Origin: Desulfobacteraceae bacterium | Lineage (GTDB): Bacteria > Desulfobacterota > Desulfobacteria > Desulfobacterales > Desulfobacteraceae | Assembly (NCBI GenBank): GCA_016744295.1 | Contig: JADGEQ010000028.1 | Location: forward strand, 1-64,000 | Reading direction: 5' to 3' | Length of the DNA stretch: 64,000 bases | Shown: positions 7,385-16,482 of the stretch, piece after piece | Layout: the number at the start of each line of letters is the position of its first letter | Position numbering within the stretch: position 1 is the first letter of the stretch | The notes under the pieces: model-generated | Told to the model about the DNA's origin: nothing | The model's input: only the letters and a program-made list of their open reading frames with translations | Database searches by the model: none | Position numbers and translations under genes: made by a program

Positions 7385-8956
7385 TTATTCCCCGGTGTTT
7401 CTATGATCAGGTAATCGGTCGATACCCTCTTTGAGATCTGGCAATAGGTGACCGTCAAAGTATTCTTTATCAGTGGTTCCCTGTGCTGCATGTCCTGCCA
7501 GTTGTCCAACAATAAGGTGGTCCGCTTTGAGTCGTTTCAGGGCTGTTACAAACCCATGTCGGAAGCTATGGAAGGTTATGGAGCGGTCATGACTCTCTTT
7601 GATTCCCGTGTCTACCAGGACCACACGGCTGAACCATTTGCCAAACCCATTGCCATACTTACCCCTTGCTGGCGTGTACTTGCATCCTGGGAATAGTCGG
7701 TGATGCTCAATCCCCTGGGCATATTCAATGAATCCCAACTCAAGTATGACCGGGTGCAGGGGGATCAATCGCTTACTGGCCTTGTTCTTTAGGGTCTTCT
7801 TACCATCGTCATTGATATCCAGATACCAGACTCCCTTTTTGTTCTTGAGGTCAGTCTTGTGTAGCTGACAGAGTTCATTCAGACGGCATCCAGTATACAG
7901 GGCTAATCTGGGTATCCAATACTGATGACCCTTGAACTCCCTGGTGGTATTCAGAATGGTCTTTAATTGGTCAGCACTGAAGGAATGAACATCAATCTTG
8001 TTATCAGGTATGGACATCCGGGATTTAGGCATGGGGGAATCCTTGAGGTGTCCACAATCCACGGCGTAATTCATAAGACTATTTAGGTACGTTAGGTTCT
8101 TCTCTATGGTGGCTTTGGCTATGGTCGGCACCCCTGGTATGGGTAGATCATCAACCGAAGCCTTGGTATGACGGCTGGCCCAGAACGTTGGAACCCTGAG
8201 AAGGGTGGCCCGATATTCTACCATGATTGCTCTTGTGATGGTGCCCACGGGAATGTCTCCCAGGATCTTTACGGCAGTCTTAGCGCACCCCCGGTAATCA
8301 TCAACGGCAGCTATTGACCACCCTGTATTAGCCGAAAAGTGTTCATCAATGAAGTCGCTGAGTGGTGGCCCAGGAAGCATTCCGCTTGGGATCGGCAGGG
8401 GGTTAGCAGGGGTGATCGGGGTGTCAATGCTTTGCGCTTCCTTTGCGTTCTCCAAGGTGACTGGTACGGGGTTTCCCTCCATGGCTGATATCTGAACGTC
8501 ATGAAGGTCAATAGCAGATCGCAGGACAGCCCGACTCAACTTGTTACGGGATGGGGTATCGACCTCCTTTCCATCCAAAAGGTTATCCACGATCCTATCA
8601 ACGCCTTTATATGATCTCTTGAACAGGTCTTCTTCGTGCTCGGTTTGCTGGAGTTGAATGACTTCTATGCCTGCCTGGGCGACCTCTCTGCTAACGGCTT
8701 CCCTGGTATTGATATAATGGTCAATGGTTTCCAAGGTCTGCTTGATGTATTTATCAACGAGTTGCTTTATGGTAATATCGTCAAGGGAATAGGACATGAT
8801 TTTCCTTATGTTTTGTCCAAGGGTATTGGCAATGGTGTCGCTGATCACAGGGCATGAACAGAGGGAACGGACGATTGACCATCCAAGGGCGTGTCTATAT
8901 TGAGGGGGAATATTAAAACGGAAATAATACGTCGATCCACGAAGCTGTGTGTACAT
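7385..8956 (-). CDS. Tyrosine-type site-specific integrase of the island
   Basis: 523 aa with a GGAGGA ribosome site before the ATG at 8956. The N-terminus (LRGSTYYFRFNIP) matches the DUF6538-type start seen in many proteobacterial integrases. A long helical linker and a SAM-like core-binding domain (about 200-310) follow. The catalytic domain (about 325-510) shows Arg in TGCRLNEL, the HSFRHGF HxxR box, His in AGHAAQ and Tyr in DKEYFDG. The gene is next to tRNA-Ser(UGA), whose 3' end is duplicated at the far boundary, so this enzyme very likely integrated the element. It should recognise the 23-bp repeat region. Confidence 0.93.
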   Translation of the reverse strand: MYTQLRGSTYYFRFNIPPQYRHALGWSIVRSLCSCPVISDTIANTLGQNIRKIMSYSLDDITIKQLVDKYIKQTLETIDHYINTREAVSREVAQAGIEVIQLQQTEHEEDLFKRSYKGVDRIVDNLLDGKEVDTPSRNKLSRAVLRSAIDLHDVQISAMEGNPVPVTLENAKEAQSIDTPITPANPLPIPSGMLPGPPLSDFIDEHFSANTGWSIAAVDDYRGCAKTAVKILGDIPVGTITRAIMVEYRATLLRVPTFWASRHTKASVDDLPIPGVPTIAKATIEKNLTYLNSLMNYAVDCGHLKDSPMPKSRMSIPDNKIDVHSFSADQLKTILNTTREFKGHQYWIPRLALYTGCRLNELCQLHKTDLKNKKGVWYLDINDDGKKTLKNKASKRLIPLHPVILELGFIEYAQGIEHHRLFPGCKYTPARGKYGNGFGKWFSRVVLVDTGIKESHDRSITFHSFRHGFVTALKRLKADHLIVGQLAGHAAQGTTDKEYFDGHLLPDLKEGIDRLPDHRNTGE

Positions 8957-9049
8957 GTGTCATCCTCCATAGTCACTAATTAAGTACCTAAAAAGTACCT
9001 ATTTAGCAGTAAAACATGATGATGACACTCACAGCCCCGTGCAATAAGG

Positions 9050-9072
9050 GTTGGCGGAGGAGGTAGGATTCG
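9050..9072. repeat. attR: 3' end of tRNA-Ser(UGA)
   Basis: Identical over 23 bases to 3320-3342. It covers the last 21 nucleotides of the tRNA plus two bases beyond, marking the integrase-proximal junction of the element. Confidence 0.9.
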
Positions 9073-9139
9073 AACCCACGGACCCGTTAAGGTCAACGGT
9101 TTTCAAGACCGCCACTTTCGGCCACTCAGTCACTCCTCC
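9052..9139 (-). tRNA. tRNA-Ser (anticodon UGA)
   Basis: 88-nt class II tRNA. Acceptor stem GGAGGAG pairs with CTCCTCC and CCA is encoded. The anticodon loop CTTGAAA gives UGA (9105-9103), and a long variable arm and GTTCGAATC T-loop are present. It is the integration target of the element at 3320-9072; the tRNA remains complete after insertion. Confidence 0.95.
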
Positions 9140-9276
9140 GAATTTAACCAGGATTTTATAGCACCTTGTTTGGGTTAGGTCAATACTTAACTTATGTTTT
9201 TAAATGATTGACAGGAAGAATGGTTGAGCTATATTAAGAAGTTTTAGGTTACTAAATATATACAGGGAGATATTGA

Positions 9277-9729
9277 ATGAAACAGAAAATCAGGTTTGAA
9301 AAGAATATTAAGGATGGGATTCTTACCATTCTGGAGTTCAGTGAAGTTGACCCGGGGGTTGTTATGCTGCTCCATGAGGAAGAATATGGCCTCGAGGAGA
9401 TGACCCAGGCCTCCAAAGAGGGGGTTGACGCTTTTTTGACGCTGTTTAGACGGCGAAGTTTTTTTCCCGCCAGGGATATGGCGGTAAAGCTTTTTGATGG
9501 CAGTGTTGCTTTCTTCCAGAATGCCAAAGAGGAAAAGCTTATCATCGAATATAATGATATTGAAGCTGTCCCCGGTGAAGATGATTTTCATCTGGAGGAT
9601 GATGATGTTGAACTGGATGCCTTGCTGGAAGAAGACGGTGATACCAAGGAAGATGAGATGAAAGAGATCGATTCCGAAGATGATACCCCCCAGTTTAAGC
9701 CAGAAGATACCTCTGAACACGAGAATTAA
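9277..9729 (+). CDS. Conserved-looking hypothetical protein upstream of argS
   Basis: 150 aa with an AGGGAGA ribosome site. The first about 95 residues look like a compact alpha/beta domain (ILEFSEVDPGVVMLLHEEEYG, then FFPARDMAVKLFDGSVAFF). The last about 45 residues are extremely acidic and low-complexity (DDFHLEDDDVELDALLEEDG). There is no signal peptide, membrane segment or catalytic motif I recognise. It ends seven bases before argS on the same strand, so it is probably translated from the argS transcript. Acidic tails can mediate binding to basic partners or RNA-binding proteins, but that is speculation. Function unknown. Confidence 0.7.
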   Translation: MKQKIRFEKNIKDGILTILEFSEVDPGVVMLLHEEEYGLEEMTQASKEGVDAFLTLFRRRSFFPARDMAVKLFDGSVAFFQNAKEEKLIIEYNDIEAVPGEDDFHLEDDDVELDALLEEDGDTKEDEMKEIDSEDDTPQFKPEDTSEHEN

Positions 9730-9736
9730 AACAGCG

Positions 9737-11431
9737 ATGAAAACTAAAATAAAACAGATTGTTCTGGATGCTGCCCAGCTGGTTTTTGAACAGGGAGGAT
9801 TGCCCTCGGACCAAATTGCTGACATGGAGATAGAGGCGCCGAAACACATTTCCCAGGGGGATTTTTCAAGTAATTTTGCCATGGTGTCTGCGGGTGCCCA
9901 GCGGATGGCGCCCCGGAAGATTGCCCAGCTTCTTGTTTCAGCAATGGAGTCAGATGAATACAAGGAATCCCATGAATACATGGATTCCATTGAAAAAATC
10001 GAAGTGGCAGGCCCGGGCTTTATTAACTTTTTTCTTTCCAATTCAGCATGGCATCCTGTGGTGGATCAGGTTCTTGAACAGGATGGAAAATTTGGTGCCT
10101 CGAACATGGGATGCGGCCAAAGGGTTCAGGTGGAATTTGTCAGCGCCAATCCCACAGGCCCCCTCCATGTCGGCCATGGAAGGGGAGCGGCTGTGGGGGA
10201 TTCCGTGGGCAATATTCTTTCCTTTGCAGGGTTTGATGTTCAGAAAGAATATTATATCAATGATTCCGGCCGGCAGATTCGAACCCTTGGCACCTCGGTG
10301 TGGCTCAGGCTTTTGGAGATGGAAGGCAGAGACATTGAGTTCCCGGATGATTGTTACCAGGGCGATTATATAAAGGATCTTGCCCGCAGTCTGGTGGAAA
10401 AAGAGGGCAAAGATTTACTGGCCTACGATGAAGAAGCCGGCATCTTAGTTTGTGCAAAGTTTGCTGCCAATGAAATTCTTGGGGGAATAAAATCAGACCT
10501 GGCAGATTTTGGTGTTCTATATGATCAGTGGTTCAGCGAGCAGAGTCTCTTTGATTCAAATCGTGTGCAAAAGGCCATTGCGGATTTTAAGGCCCGGGAT
10601 CTGATCTATGAAAATGAGGGGGCCTTGTGGTTCAGGACCGAAAACTTCGGGGATGAAAAAAACAGGGTGGTTGTCAGGAACAACGGGATTACCACCTATT
10701 TTGCCTCTGATATTGCCTATCATAAGGAAAAATATGAGCGGGGCTTTGACCGGGTGATTGATGTGTGGGGCGCAGACCACCACGGGTATATTAAGCGGAT
10801 TGACGCTGCAGTGGTTGCATCGGGAAGAAAAAGTGAACAATTTGAGGTGATTCTTGTTCAGCTGGTCAATCTTGTCCGGGGGGGGAAACCTGTTCAGATG
10901 TCCACGCGGTCCGGGGAGTTTGTTACCCTGAAGGATATTGTTGATGAAGTGGGGAAAGATGCGGCAAGGTTTATGTTCTTGAGCCGAAGCTACGATTCCG
11001 GTCTTGAGTTTGATCTTGAATTGGCCAAACAGAAAAATTCCGATAACCCGGTGTATTATGTGCAGTATGTCCATGCCAGAATTACGGGGATTCTTTTAAA
11101 GGCCAAGGAAGAGGGGTTGATTGAAGATATAGAATTTCAAAGGGGAGAACAGCTTGGGTTGCTGGCAACACCCGAGGATATAAATCTGATCAAGCTTCTG
11201 GCCGGATTTAAGGAGCAGGTTGAAAAAAGTGCCGACACCCTTCATCCCCATGTGATATTTACATATTTGATGTCCCTTGCTTCGGCATTCCACGGGTATT
11301 ATAATAAACACAAGGTGATAACAGAGGATAAGGCGCTTTCAAGGGCACGGCTTGCCCTGGTTCTGGCGGTTAAAAAAGTCATCCGGAATGGCCTTTGTTT
11401 GCTGGGTGTTTCAGCTCCGGAAAGAATGTAG
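9737..11431 (+). CDS. argS: Arginyl-tRNA synthetase
   Basis: 564 aa from the ATG at 9737, the start that follows the upstream gene and gives the family's usual N-terminus (Arg_tRNA_synt_N, about 1-90). The class I HIGH box is HVGHG within SANPTGPLHVGHGR, and the KMSK region is the degenerate MSTRSG seen in many ArgRS. The C-terminal DALR anticodon-binding domain runs from about 450, ending with a helical GLCLLGV segment. It charges tRNA-Arg with arginine using ATP. The downstream SPOR gene begins four bases after its stop, so the two are in one operon. Length and domain order are normal. Confidence 0.96.
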   Translation: MKTKIKQIVLDAAQLVFEQGGLPSDQIADMEIEAPKHISQGDFSSNFAMVSAGAQRMAPRKIAQLLVSAMESDEYKESHEYMDSIEKIEVAGPGFINFFLSNSAWHPVVDQVLEQDGKFGASNMGCGQRVQVEFVSANPTGPLHVGHGRGAAVGDSVGNILSFAGFDVQKEYYINDSGRQIRTLGTSVWLRLLEMEGRDIEFPDDCYQGDYIKDLARSLVEKEGKDLLAYDEEAGILVCAKFAANEILGGIKSDLADFGVLYDQWFSEQSLFDSNRVQKAIADFKARDLIYENEGALWFRTENFGDEKNRVVVRNNGITTYFASDIAYHKEKYERGFDRVIDVWGADHHGYIKRIDAAVVASGRKSEQFEVILVQLVNLVRGGKPVQMSTRSGEFVTLKDIVDEVGKDAARFMFLSRSYDSGLEFDLELAKQKNSDNPVYYVQYVHARITGILLKAKEEGLIEDIEFQRGEQLGLLATPEDINLIKLLAGFKEQVEKSADTLHPHVIFTYLMSLASAFHGYYNKHKVITEDKALSRARLALVLAVKKVIRNGLCLLGVSAPERM

Positions 11432-11435
11432 TCCC

Positions 11436-12332
11436 ATGTTGTCCTTTAAGGGGATTTTACGGTACGCTGTTTATTTGCTGGTTGGGGGATGGATGTTCTT
11501 TTTGGGCATCATGGTTGGCAGGGGAACATCTCCTGTGACCTTTGATACAAAGCAATTTCATAACCGTTTGGAAACCATTGCCGGGGAGTTCGGGAAAACG
11601 AAGATCCCTGAGGAAAAAATGGATCTTCAATTCTATGATGCCCTTAATAAGCCTGTTCGCCAGGAGGTGAAAGGGAAAAAAAATACTCCCAACGAGATCA
11701 TCCCTAAAAAGGAAACCGGGTATCTGCTTGTTCAGATGACCGGACCCACAGCTGTCCCCGTAAAAACCAGTCGGAAAGCAGCCACCTTTAACAAATCTTT
11801 GGTCGGTCATATTCCATCCCGGAAAACGGCGTCCAGGGAAGACGGTTCCAAGCATGTTGACCCAAGGGATACTGGATCCAAAAAGATGGACGGTAATATT
11901 AAAAACGAGCAACAGCCATTGGCAAAAGATAAGACCGATCTGTCCGTGAAAAAGTTTCGGAAGGTGCCCCCCAAAAAAATGATCGAGAAAAAGGTTTCGA
12001 AAATCGATCGATTGCCGGAAAAACAAAGGGTGTCTGCTAGGTTGTCCCCGGCTGAGACCTCTCTTGTGAAGGCGTCAGGGGGTCCCGAGGCGGTGGTGCC
12101 CGGGATGTATACCATTCAGATTGCGGCCTATAAATCATTTAAAGATGCGGTCACCCAGATGGCCAGGCTGGAGAAAAAAGGATTTGCCTCCTACCGGACC
12201 CTGGGGAAAAAAGAGGGTGTTACCTGGTATCGTGTTCGGGTGGGGGGGTTTGAGACCCGGGCTGCTGCAAGCCGATACATTGAAAAATTGAAACAAGCCA
12301 AAATTGATGGAATGATTATAAAGAAGGAATAG
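11436..12332 (+). CDS. SPOR-domain membrane protein
   Basis: 298 aa from the ATG at 11436, just after the argS stop. One transmembrane helix lies at about residues 8-28 (YAVYLLVGGWMFFLGIMVG). A long, basic, low-complexity linker of about 170 residues follows. The C-terminal about 75 residues form a SPOR domain (MYTIQIAAYKSFKDAVTQM, then WYRVRVGGFETRAAASRYI). SPOR domains bind denuded septal peptidoglycan, so the protein probably sits in the inner membrane and reaches the division site. The topology is a short cytoplasmic N-terminus with a periplasmic SPOR domain. It is the DedD/FtsN-like type, but too little is conserved to name it. It shares the transcript with argS and gatC. Confidence 0.87.
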   Translation: MLSFKGILRYAVYLLVGGWMFFLGIMVGRGTSPVTFDTKQFHNRLETIAGEFGKTKIPEEKMDLQFYDALNKPVRQEVKGKKNTPNEIIPKKETGYLLVQMTGPTAVPVKTSRKAATFNKSLVGHIPSRKTASREDGSKHVDPRDTGSKKMDGNIKNEQQPLAKDKTDLSVKKFRKVPPKKMIEKKVSKIDRLPEKQRVSARLSPAETSLVKASGGPEAVVPGMYTIQIAAYKSFKDAVTQMARLEKKGFASYRTLGKKEGVTWYRVRVGGFETRAAASRYIEKLKQAKIDGMIIKKE

Positions 12333-12334
12333 TG

Positions 12335-12622
12335 ATGAAGATATCAAAGGATGAAATTGAAAAGATTGCCCACCTTGCCCGGCTGGACATTGATGACTTG
12401 CAAAAAGAGGCGCTTTCCGGGCAATTAAGTCATATCCTGGATTATATTGATAAACTCAAGAATGTCGATGCGGAAGGGGTAATCCCTTCCTCGGGTGCTG
12501 CATTTTTAAAAAATGTATTGAGGCAGGACATTCCAGGACTTTCCCCCGGTCCCAGCGTGACCCTGGCCAATGCGCCGGAGCGGGACGAGGACTTTTACAC
12601 GGTGCCCCGGGTTGTTAAATAA
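12335..12622 (+). CDS. gatC: Asp/Glu-tRNA amidotransferase subunit C
   Basis: 95 aa. ATG at 12335 is chosen; a GTG codon at 12332 overlaps the upstream stop and could also be used. The sequence has the typical EIEKIAHLARLDI start, the LSHILDYIDKL helix and the VLRQDIPG-type extended segment ending with FYTVPRVV. GatC holds GatA and GatB together in the heterotrimer that converts misacylated Glu-tRNA-Gln (and Asp-tRNA-Asn) to the cognate amides. gatA follows 49 bases downstream, whereas gatB lies 14.5 kb away on the other strand. Confidence 0.95.
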   Translation: MKISKDEIEKIAHLARLDIDDLQKEALSGQLSHILDYIDKLKNVDAEGVIPSSGAAFLKNVLRQDIPGLSPGPSVTLANAPERDEDFYTVPRVVK

Positions 12623-12671
12623 ATATCTTGCGCTTCAGTATATAAGGAACAACACATAAGGAACAAATTGA

Positions 12672-14156
12672 ATGGATTTACATGCACTTACCATTGCAAA
12701 GGCCCAAAAACTTCTGGCCTCGGGAAAAATTTCCTCTGTGGAACTGACCCGGTCTCTGTTAGATCGGGTTCATCAATATGATGACCGCATCGGGGCCTTT
12801 ATTACCGTGGATGACGACCAGGCCCTGTCCCAGGCCAAAGTGGCGGATGAAATAATTGCCAAGGGGGATCAGGCTCCCTTTACCGGTATCCCCATTGCCC
12901 TGAAAGATCTGTTGTGTACCCAGGGGGTAAAAACCACCTGTGGATCAAAAATATTGGGCAATTTTGTTCCCCAATATGACGCCACTGTGGTGGAAAAATT
13001 AAAAAAAGAAAATGCTGTTCTCATCGGCAAGACCAATCTGGATGAGTTTGGCATGGGGTCCTCCACTGAAAATTCCGCTTTCCACCTTACCCGAAATCCC
13101 TGGAATGAGGCGTATGTACCCGGAGGGTCCAGCGGCGGATCTGCGGCTGCCGTGGCTGCCCGGTTTTGCTGTGGTTCCCTGGGGACAGATACCGGCGGAT
13201 CCATACGTCAGCCGGCTTCCCATTGCGGGGTGGTGGGGCTTAAACCCACCTACGGCAGAGTTTCCCGCTTTGGCCTTGTCTCCTATGCCTCTTCTTTGGA
13301 TCAGATTGGTCCCATCACCCGGGATGTTACGGATGCGGCCCTGATGATGAACTTGATTTGCGGCAACGATCCAAAGGATTCCACCAGCGCCAAGGTGGAT
13401 GTGCCGGATTTTACCCAGGCCCTGGGCCAATTTGAAAAAAATTCCCTCAAAGGGATGAAGGCCGGTATCCCCAAGGAATATCTTGGGGTGGAGGGGATTG
13501 ATCCCGAAGTTGTGACCATGTTTGAACAGGCCACGAAAATTCTGGAAAGCCTGGGGGTTGAAATTGTTGAGATATCCTTGCCCCATACCCAGTATGTGGT
13601 GGCGACCTACTATATCATCGCCCCCTGTGAAGCCAGTTCAAATCTTGCCCGGTTTGACGGGGTGAGATACGGGATCAGGGACTATTCCAGCCAAGATCTC
13701 ATTGAAATGTACAAGAAAACCAAATCCCAGGGGTTTGGTCCAGAGGTCCAGCGAAGAATCCTCATCGGCACCTATGCCCTGTCCGCCGGGTATTATGATG
13801 CCTATTACGGCAGGGCCTCCCAGGTGAGAACCCTGATCATGGAAGATTTTTCAAGGGCCTTTGACCAATGCGATTTTATTTTATCTCCTGTGGCGCCGAC
13901 CCCTGCCTTTAAAATTGGTGAAAACACAGGGGATCCGCTGACCATGTATCTGAGTGATATCTTTACCCTGTCTGCCAATATGGCCGGGGTTCCCGGAATT
14001 TCAGTTCCCGCAGGAGTTACCGCCGCAGGGCTTCCCATGGGGATTCAGATGATGGGTAAGCGCTTTGATGAGATGTCCCTTTTGCGGGCCGGTTTCGGTT
14101 TTGAGCGTGCCCTTGACAATGGGATAGACAATAAAACAGCTTTCCCCGTTCTTTAA
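12672..14156 (+). CDS. gatA: Asp/Glu-tRNA amidotransferase subunit A
   Basis: 494 aa, normal GatA length. The amidase signature is intact: Lys in PIALKDLLC, the cis-Ser in GGSSGGSAAAVAA and the nucleophile Ser in TDTGGSIRQP, followed by GLKPTYGRVSR. GatA hydrolyses glutamine to ammonia and channels it to GatB for amidation of Glu-tRNA-Gln. The gene is in an operon with gatC upstream and a small gene plus mutL downstream. No GlnRS gene is seen in this window, so the transamidation route probably supplies Gln-tRNA. Confidence 0.97.
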   Translation: MDLHALTIAKAQKLLASGKISSVELTRSLLDRVHQYDDRIGAFITVDDDQALSQAKVADEIIAKGDQAPFTGIPIALKDLLCTQGVKTTCGSKILGNFVPQYDATVVEKLKKENAVLIGKTNLDEFGMGSSTENSAFHLTRNPWNEAYVPGGSSGGSAAAVAARFCCGSLGTDTGGSIRQPASHCGVVGLKPTYGRVSRFGLVSYASSLDQIGPITRDVTDAALMMNLICGNDPKDSTSAKVDVPDFTQALGQFEKNSLKGMKAGIPKEYLGVEGIDPEVVTMFEQATKILESLGVEIVEISLPHTQYVVATYYIIAPCEASSNLARFDGVRYGIRDYSSQDLIEMYKKTKSQGFGPEVQRRILIGTYALSAGYYDAYYGRASQVRTLIMEDFSRAFDQCDFILSPVAPTPAFKIGENTGDPLTMYLSDIFTLSANMAGVPGISVPAGVTAAGLPMGIQMMGKRFDEMSLLRAGFGFERALDNGIDNKTAFPVL

Positions 14157-14170
14157 GAAACAAGGAGGTC

Positions 14171-14356
14171 ATGGTGACAAATATCCACCCCCAGGGGGAG
14201 GCACTGAAAAAGGCGATCCAATGGATTTCTGAAAAAAGGAAGGGTGATCCTGAAACCAATCCGGCCAAATGGGTTGACCAGGCAGCATTTCAATTTGATT
14301 TAAGCCCAAAGGATTCTGAATTTTTGCTTCGGTTTGTACGTAAGGAAAACTGCTGA
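14171..14356 (+). CDS. Small conserved-looking protein between gatA and mutL
   Basis: 61 aa with a perfect AAGGAGG ribosome site; the in-frame GTG at 14174 has better spacing than the ATG at 14171, so the start may be either. It is helical and soluble, with an IQWISEKRK segment, WVDQAAFQFDLSPKD and a final FLLRFVRKENC. It ends three bases before the mutL start, which suggests translational coupling in the gatCA-mutL transcript. It has no metal-binding or membrane motif and I do not recognise the family. The good ribosome site and tight packing argue that it is a real gene. Confidence 0.65.
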   Translation: MVTNIHPQGEALKKAIQWISEKRKGDPETNPAKWVDQAAFQFDLSPKDSEFLLRFVRKENC

Positions 14357-14359
14357 CCT

Positions 14360-16324
14360 ATGCGTCGGATTAGAATTTTACCCGAGATCCTGTCCAACCA
14401 GATTGCCGCAGGAGAGGTGGTCCAGCGCCCCTCTTCCGTGGTGAAAGAATTGGTAGAAAACAGCATAGATGCCAATGCCACAAGGATAACCGTGGAAATT
14501 GAACAGGGGGGCAAATCCCTGATTCGGATCTCCGATGACGGCTGCGGCCTTAACAGGGATGAAGCCTTATTGTCCATTGAGCGCTATGCCACCAGCAAAA
14601 TTTTTACCAAGGAGGATCTGTTTTCCATTGCAAGTTTTGGTTTTCGGGGGGAGGCCCTGCCATCCATTGCATCGGTGTCCCGGTTTGTCCTTGTTTCCAG
14701 AACATCTGCCTCTGATATCGGCACAAAAATTGAGATGGCCGGGGGCAAGCTTGTCAAGGTTTCCGATGTGGGGGCTCCTGTGGGAACCCTGGTTGCGGTG
14801 AAACAGCTGTTTTTTAATACTCCGGCCCGAAGAAAATTTCTCAAGGGCGATGCCACCGAGGCCGGTCATATTGCCGACGCCCTGTCCGGCCTGGCCCTGG
14901 GCAATCCTGATTTGGGATTTCGTCTCTTTATGAATAAAAAACTGGTGAAAAATTTCCCCCCCGGGCAAACCCTGTTCCAGCGAGCTTTGGCGGTGCTGGG
15001 AAATGATGTGGTCAACAAGCTTTACCCGGTCAAGGCGATTGAACAGAATGTCCGGGTGTCCGGGGTCTGCTCTAACCCCCTGGTGACCAGGAGTACCTCC
15101 GGTCGGATTTATATGTTTGTCAACAACCGCCTTGTTTATGACAGGGGGATTGTGGCGGCTGTTTTTAAAGGGTACCAGGGGCGCATCATGAAGGGACGCT
15201 ACCCCATGGGTGTCATTTGCGTGGGACTGCCCTTTGACCAGGTGGATGTAAATGTTCATCCGTCCAAGCGGGAAATTAAATTCTTATTGCCAGGACCCGT
15301 CTACCAGGCAGTGGGCATGGCCGTGGAAAAGGCTCTGGTTGCGGCCCAGGAAAATCTGATATCCTATGCACGGGCACAAATTAAATCCCAGCCTGCATCT
15401 GAAGGATCCCCTGAACAAACCCCCGAAGATTCCATTCCGGTCCGGGAAGCCGGAACAGCCGCACCCGATGATTTTTCTGGTAAACAATTTGAAAACAGAC
15501 AACTTGGAAATCGGCAAAAGGACCAGGTGGCCCAGCCTGCCCTTGAGTGGGGGCCGGGCTCCGGAGCCCATGCAAAGGAAACCGTACCGGTTTTAGAAAA
15601 TCATTTGCCGGCATCTGTTTTGGACAGGGAGTGTCCGCAAACCGTCGATCCGGATAAACTCCATACTGACCCATGCCCGGCGCGATATACAGCGCAGTCC
15701 CAGGTGAAAGACCCGCTTCAATCCCAGGCCCGGTTAGCTGATCAATTTCATTCCCAGTTCCGTGTTCTGGGTCAGGTTATGGGCACCTATATTGTGGCTG
15801 AAAAAGAGAATACCTTGGTTCTGGTTGACCAGCATGCCGCCCATGAACGGGTGGTATATGAAGTCTTAAAAAAACGGCACCATATCCTGGGGGTCCAGAG
15901 CCAGGACCTTCTGGTGTCCGAAATTTTGGACTTAACCAATGGGGAAGCCGATTCTCTGAACGCCATTCTTGAAGCGTTGTCAGGTCTGGGGCTTCGGATA
16001 GAGCCCTTCGGGGGGACCACCTTTGTGGTAAAAGCAGTTCCTGCTCTTTTGGGGGAAAGGGAGTTAAAACCCCTGATCCTGGAACTTATTGAAAACTTCA
16101 GGGGAGACCAGGGTTTAAATGAGAGCTTACAGGACGCCTGTCTTATCTCCATGGCCTGTCATTCGGCATTACGAGCCAATAAACAGATGAACCGCCAGGA
16201 AATGGAGCGTCTTTTGGAGGATCTGGAAAAATGTGAAAATCCCTTGCATTGCCCCCATGGTCGCCCCACCCTTGTCAGTTTTGATGCGCTGCAATTAAAG
16301 AAGCTGTTTAAAAGACTTGTTTAA
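14360..16324 (+). CDS. mutL: DNA mismatch repair protein MutL
   Basis: 654 aa. The N-terminal GHKL ATPase domain shows ENSIDANATRITV, DDGCGL and GFRGEALPSIASVS. A transducer domain runs to about 330, followed by a low-complexity linker of about 140 residues (about 340-470) rich in Gln and Pro. The C-terminal dimerisation domain contains DQHAAHERVVYE, which fits the DQHA(X)2E(X)4E endonuclease motif, and a CPHGRP motif near the end. This predicts a nicking-competent MutL, as in bacteria lacking MutH. It lies downstream of gatA and the 61-aa gene; no mutS is nearby. Confidence 0.96.
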   Translation: MRRIRILPEILSNQIAAGEVVQRPSSVVKELVENSIDANATRITVEIEQGGKSLIRISDDGCGLNRDEALLSIERYATSKIFTKEDLFSIASFGFRGEALPSIASVSRFVLVSRTSASDIGTKIEMAGGKLVKVSDVGAPVGTLVAVKQLFFNTPARRKFLKGDATEAGHIADALSGLALGNPDLGFRLFMNKKLVKNFPPGQTLFQRALAVLGNDVVNKLYPVKAIEQNVRVSGVCSNPLVTRSTSGRIYMFVNNRLVYDRGIVAAVFKGYQGRIMKGRYPMGVICVGLPFDQVDVNVHPSKREIKFLLPGPVYQAVGMAVEKALVAAQENLISYARAQIKSQPASEGSPEQTPEDSIPVREAGTAAPDDFSGKQFENRQLGNRQKDQVAQPALEWGPGSGAHAKETVPVLENHLPASVLDRECPQTVDPDKLHTDPCPARYTAQSQVKDPLQSQARLADQFHSQFRVLGQVMGTYIVAEKENTLVLVDQHAAHERVVYEVLKKRHHILGVQSQDLLVSEILDLTNGEADSLNAILEALSGLGLRIEPFGGTTFVVKAVPALLGERELKPLILELIENFRGDQGLNESLQDACLISMACHSALRANKQMNRQEMERLLEDLEKCENPLHCPHGRPTLVSFDALQLKKLFKRLV

Positions 16325-16482
16325 TGGGGGGATAATACCGAGAATTTATACATAATTTTATAAATTTGTGCTTGCAGGAATATTTGAAGGACGATATACA
16401 AAAACCAAGTGCAGGAAGTGATGCCAAGAAATTGGCAGGCTTATCTGTGGTTCTTATTAAGACCTATACATTAAGGAGCAGT

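Larger units (their letters stand above)
3320..9072. mobile_element. Integrated element in tRNA-Ser(UGA), about 5.7 kb
   Basis: The element lies between direct repeats at 3320-3342 and 9050-9072. It carries a full-length tyrosine integrase at its tRNA-proximal end, a second short tyrosine recombinase, a Rha/antirepressor-like regulator, one orphan three-helix membrane protein, one 60-aa gene and long non-coding stretches with imperfect repeats. No phage structural, conjugation or replication gene is recognisable, so it is best called a small integrative element or satellite-like island, possibly decayed. The coding density is visibly lower than in the flanking chromosome. The insertion leaves the tRNA-Ser(UGA) intact. 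Confidence 0.88.

Noticed and set aside
14567..15259. Long minus-strand open frame inside mutL
   Set aside because: It is the shadow of a conserved coding frame; MutL motifs are continuous on the plus strand.
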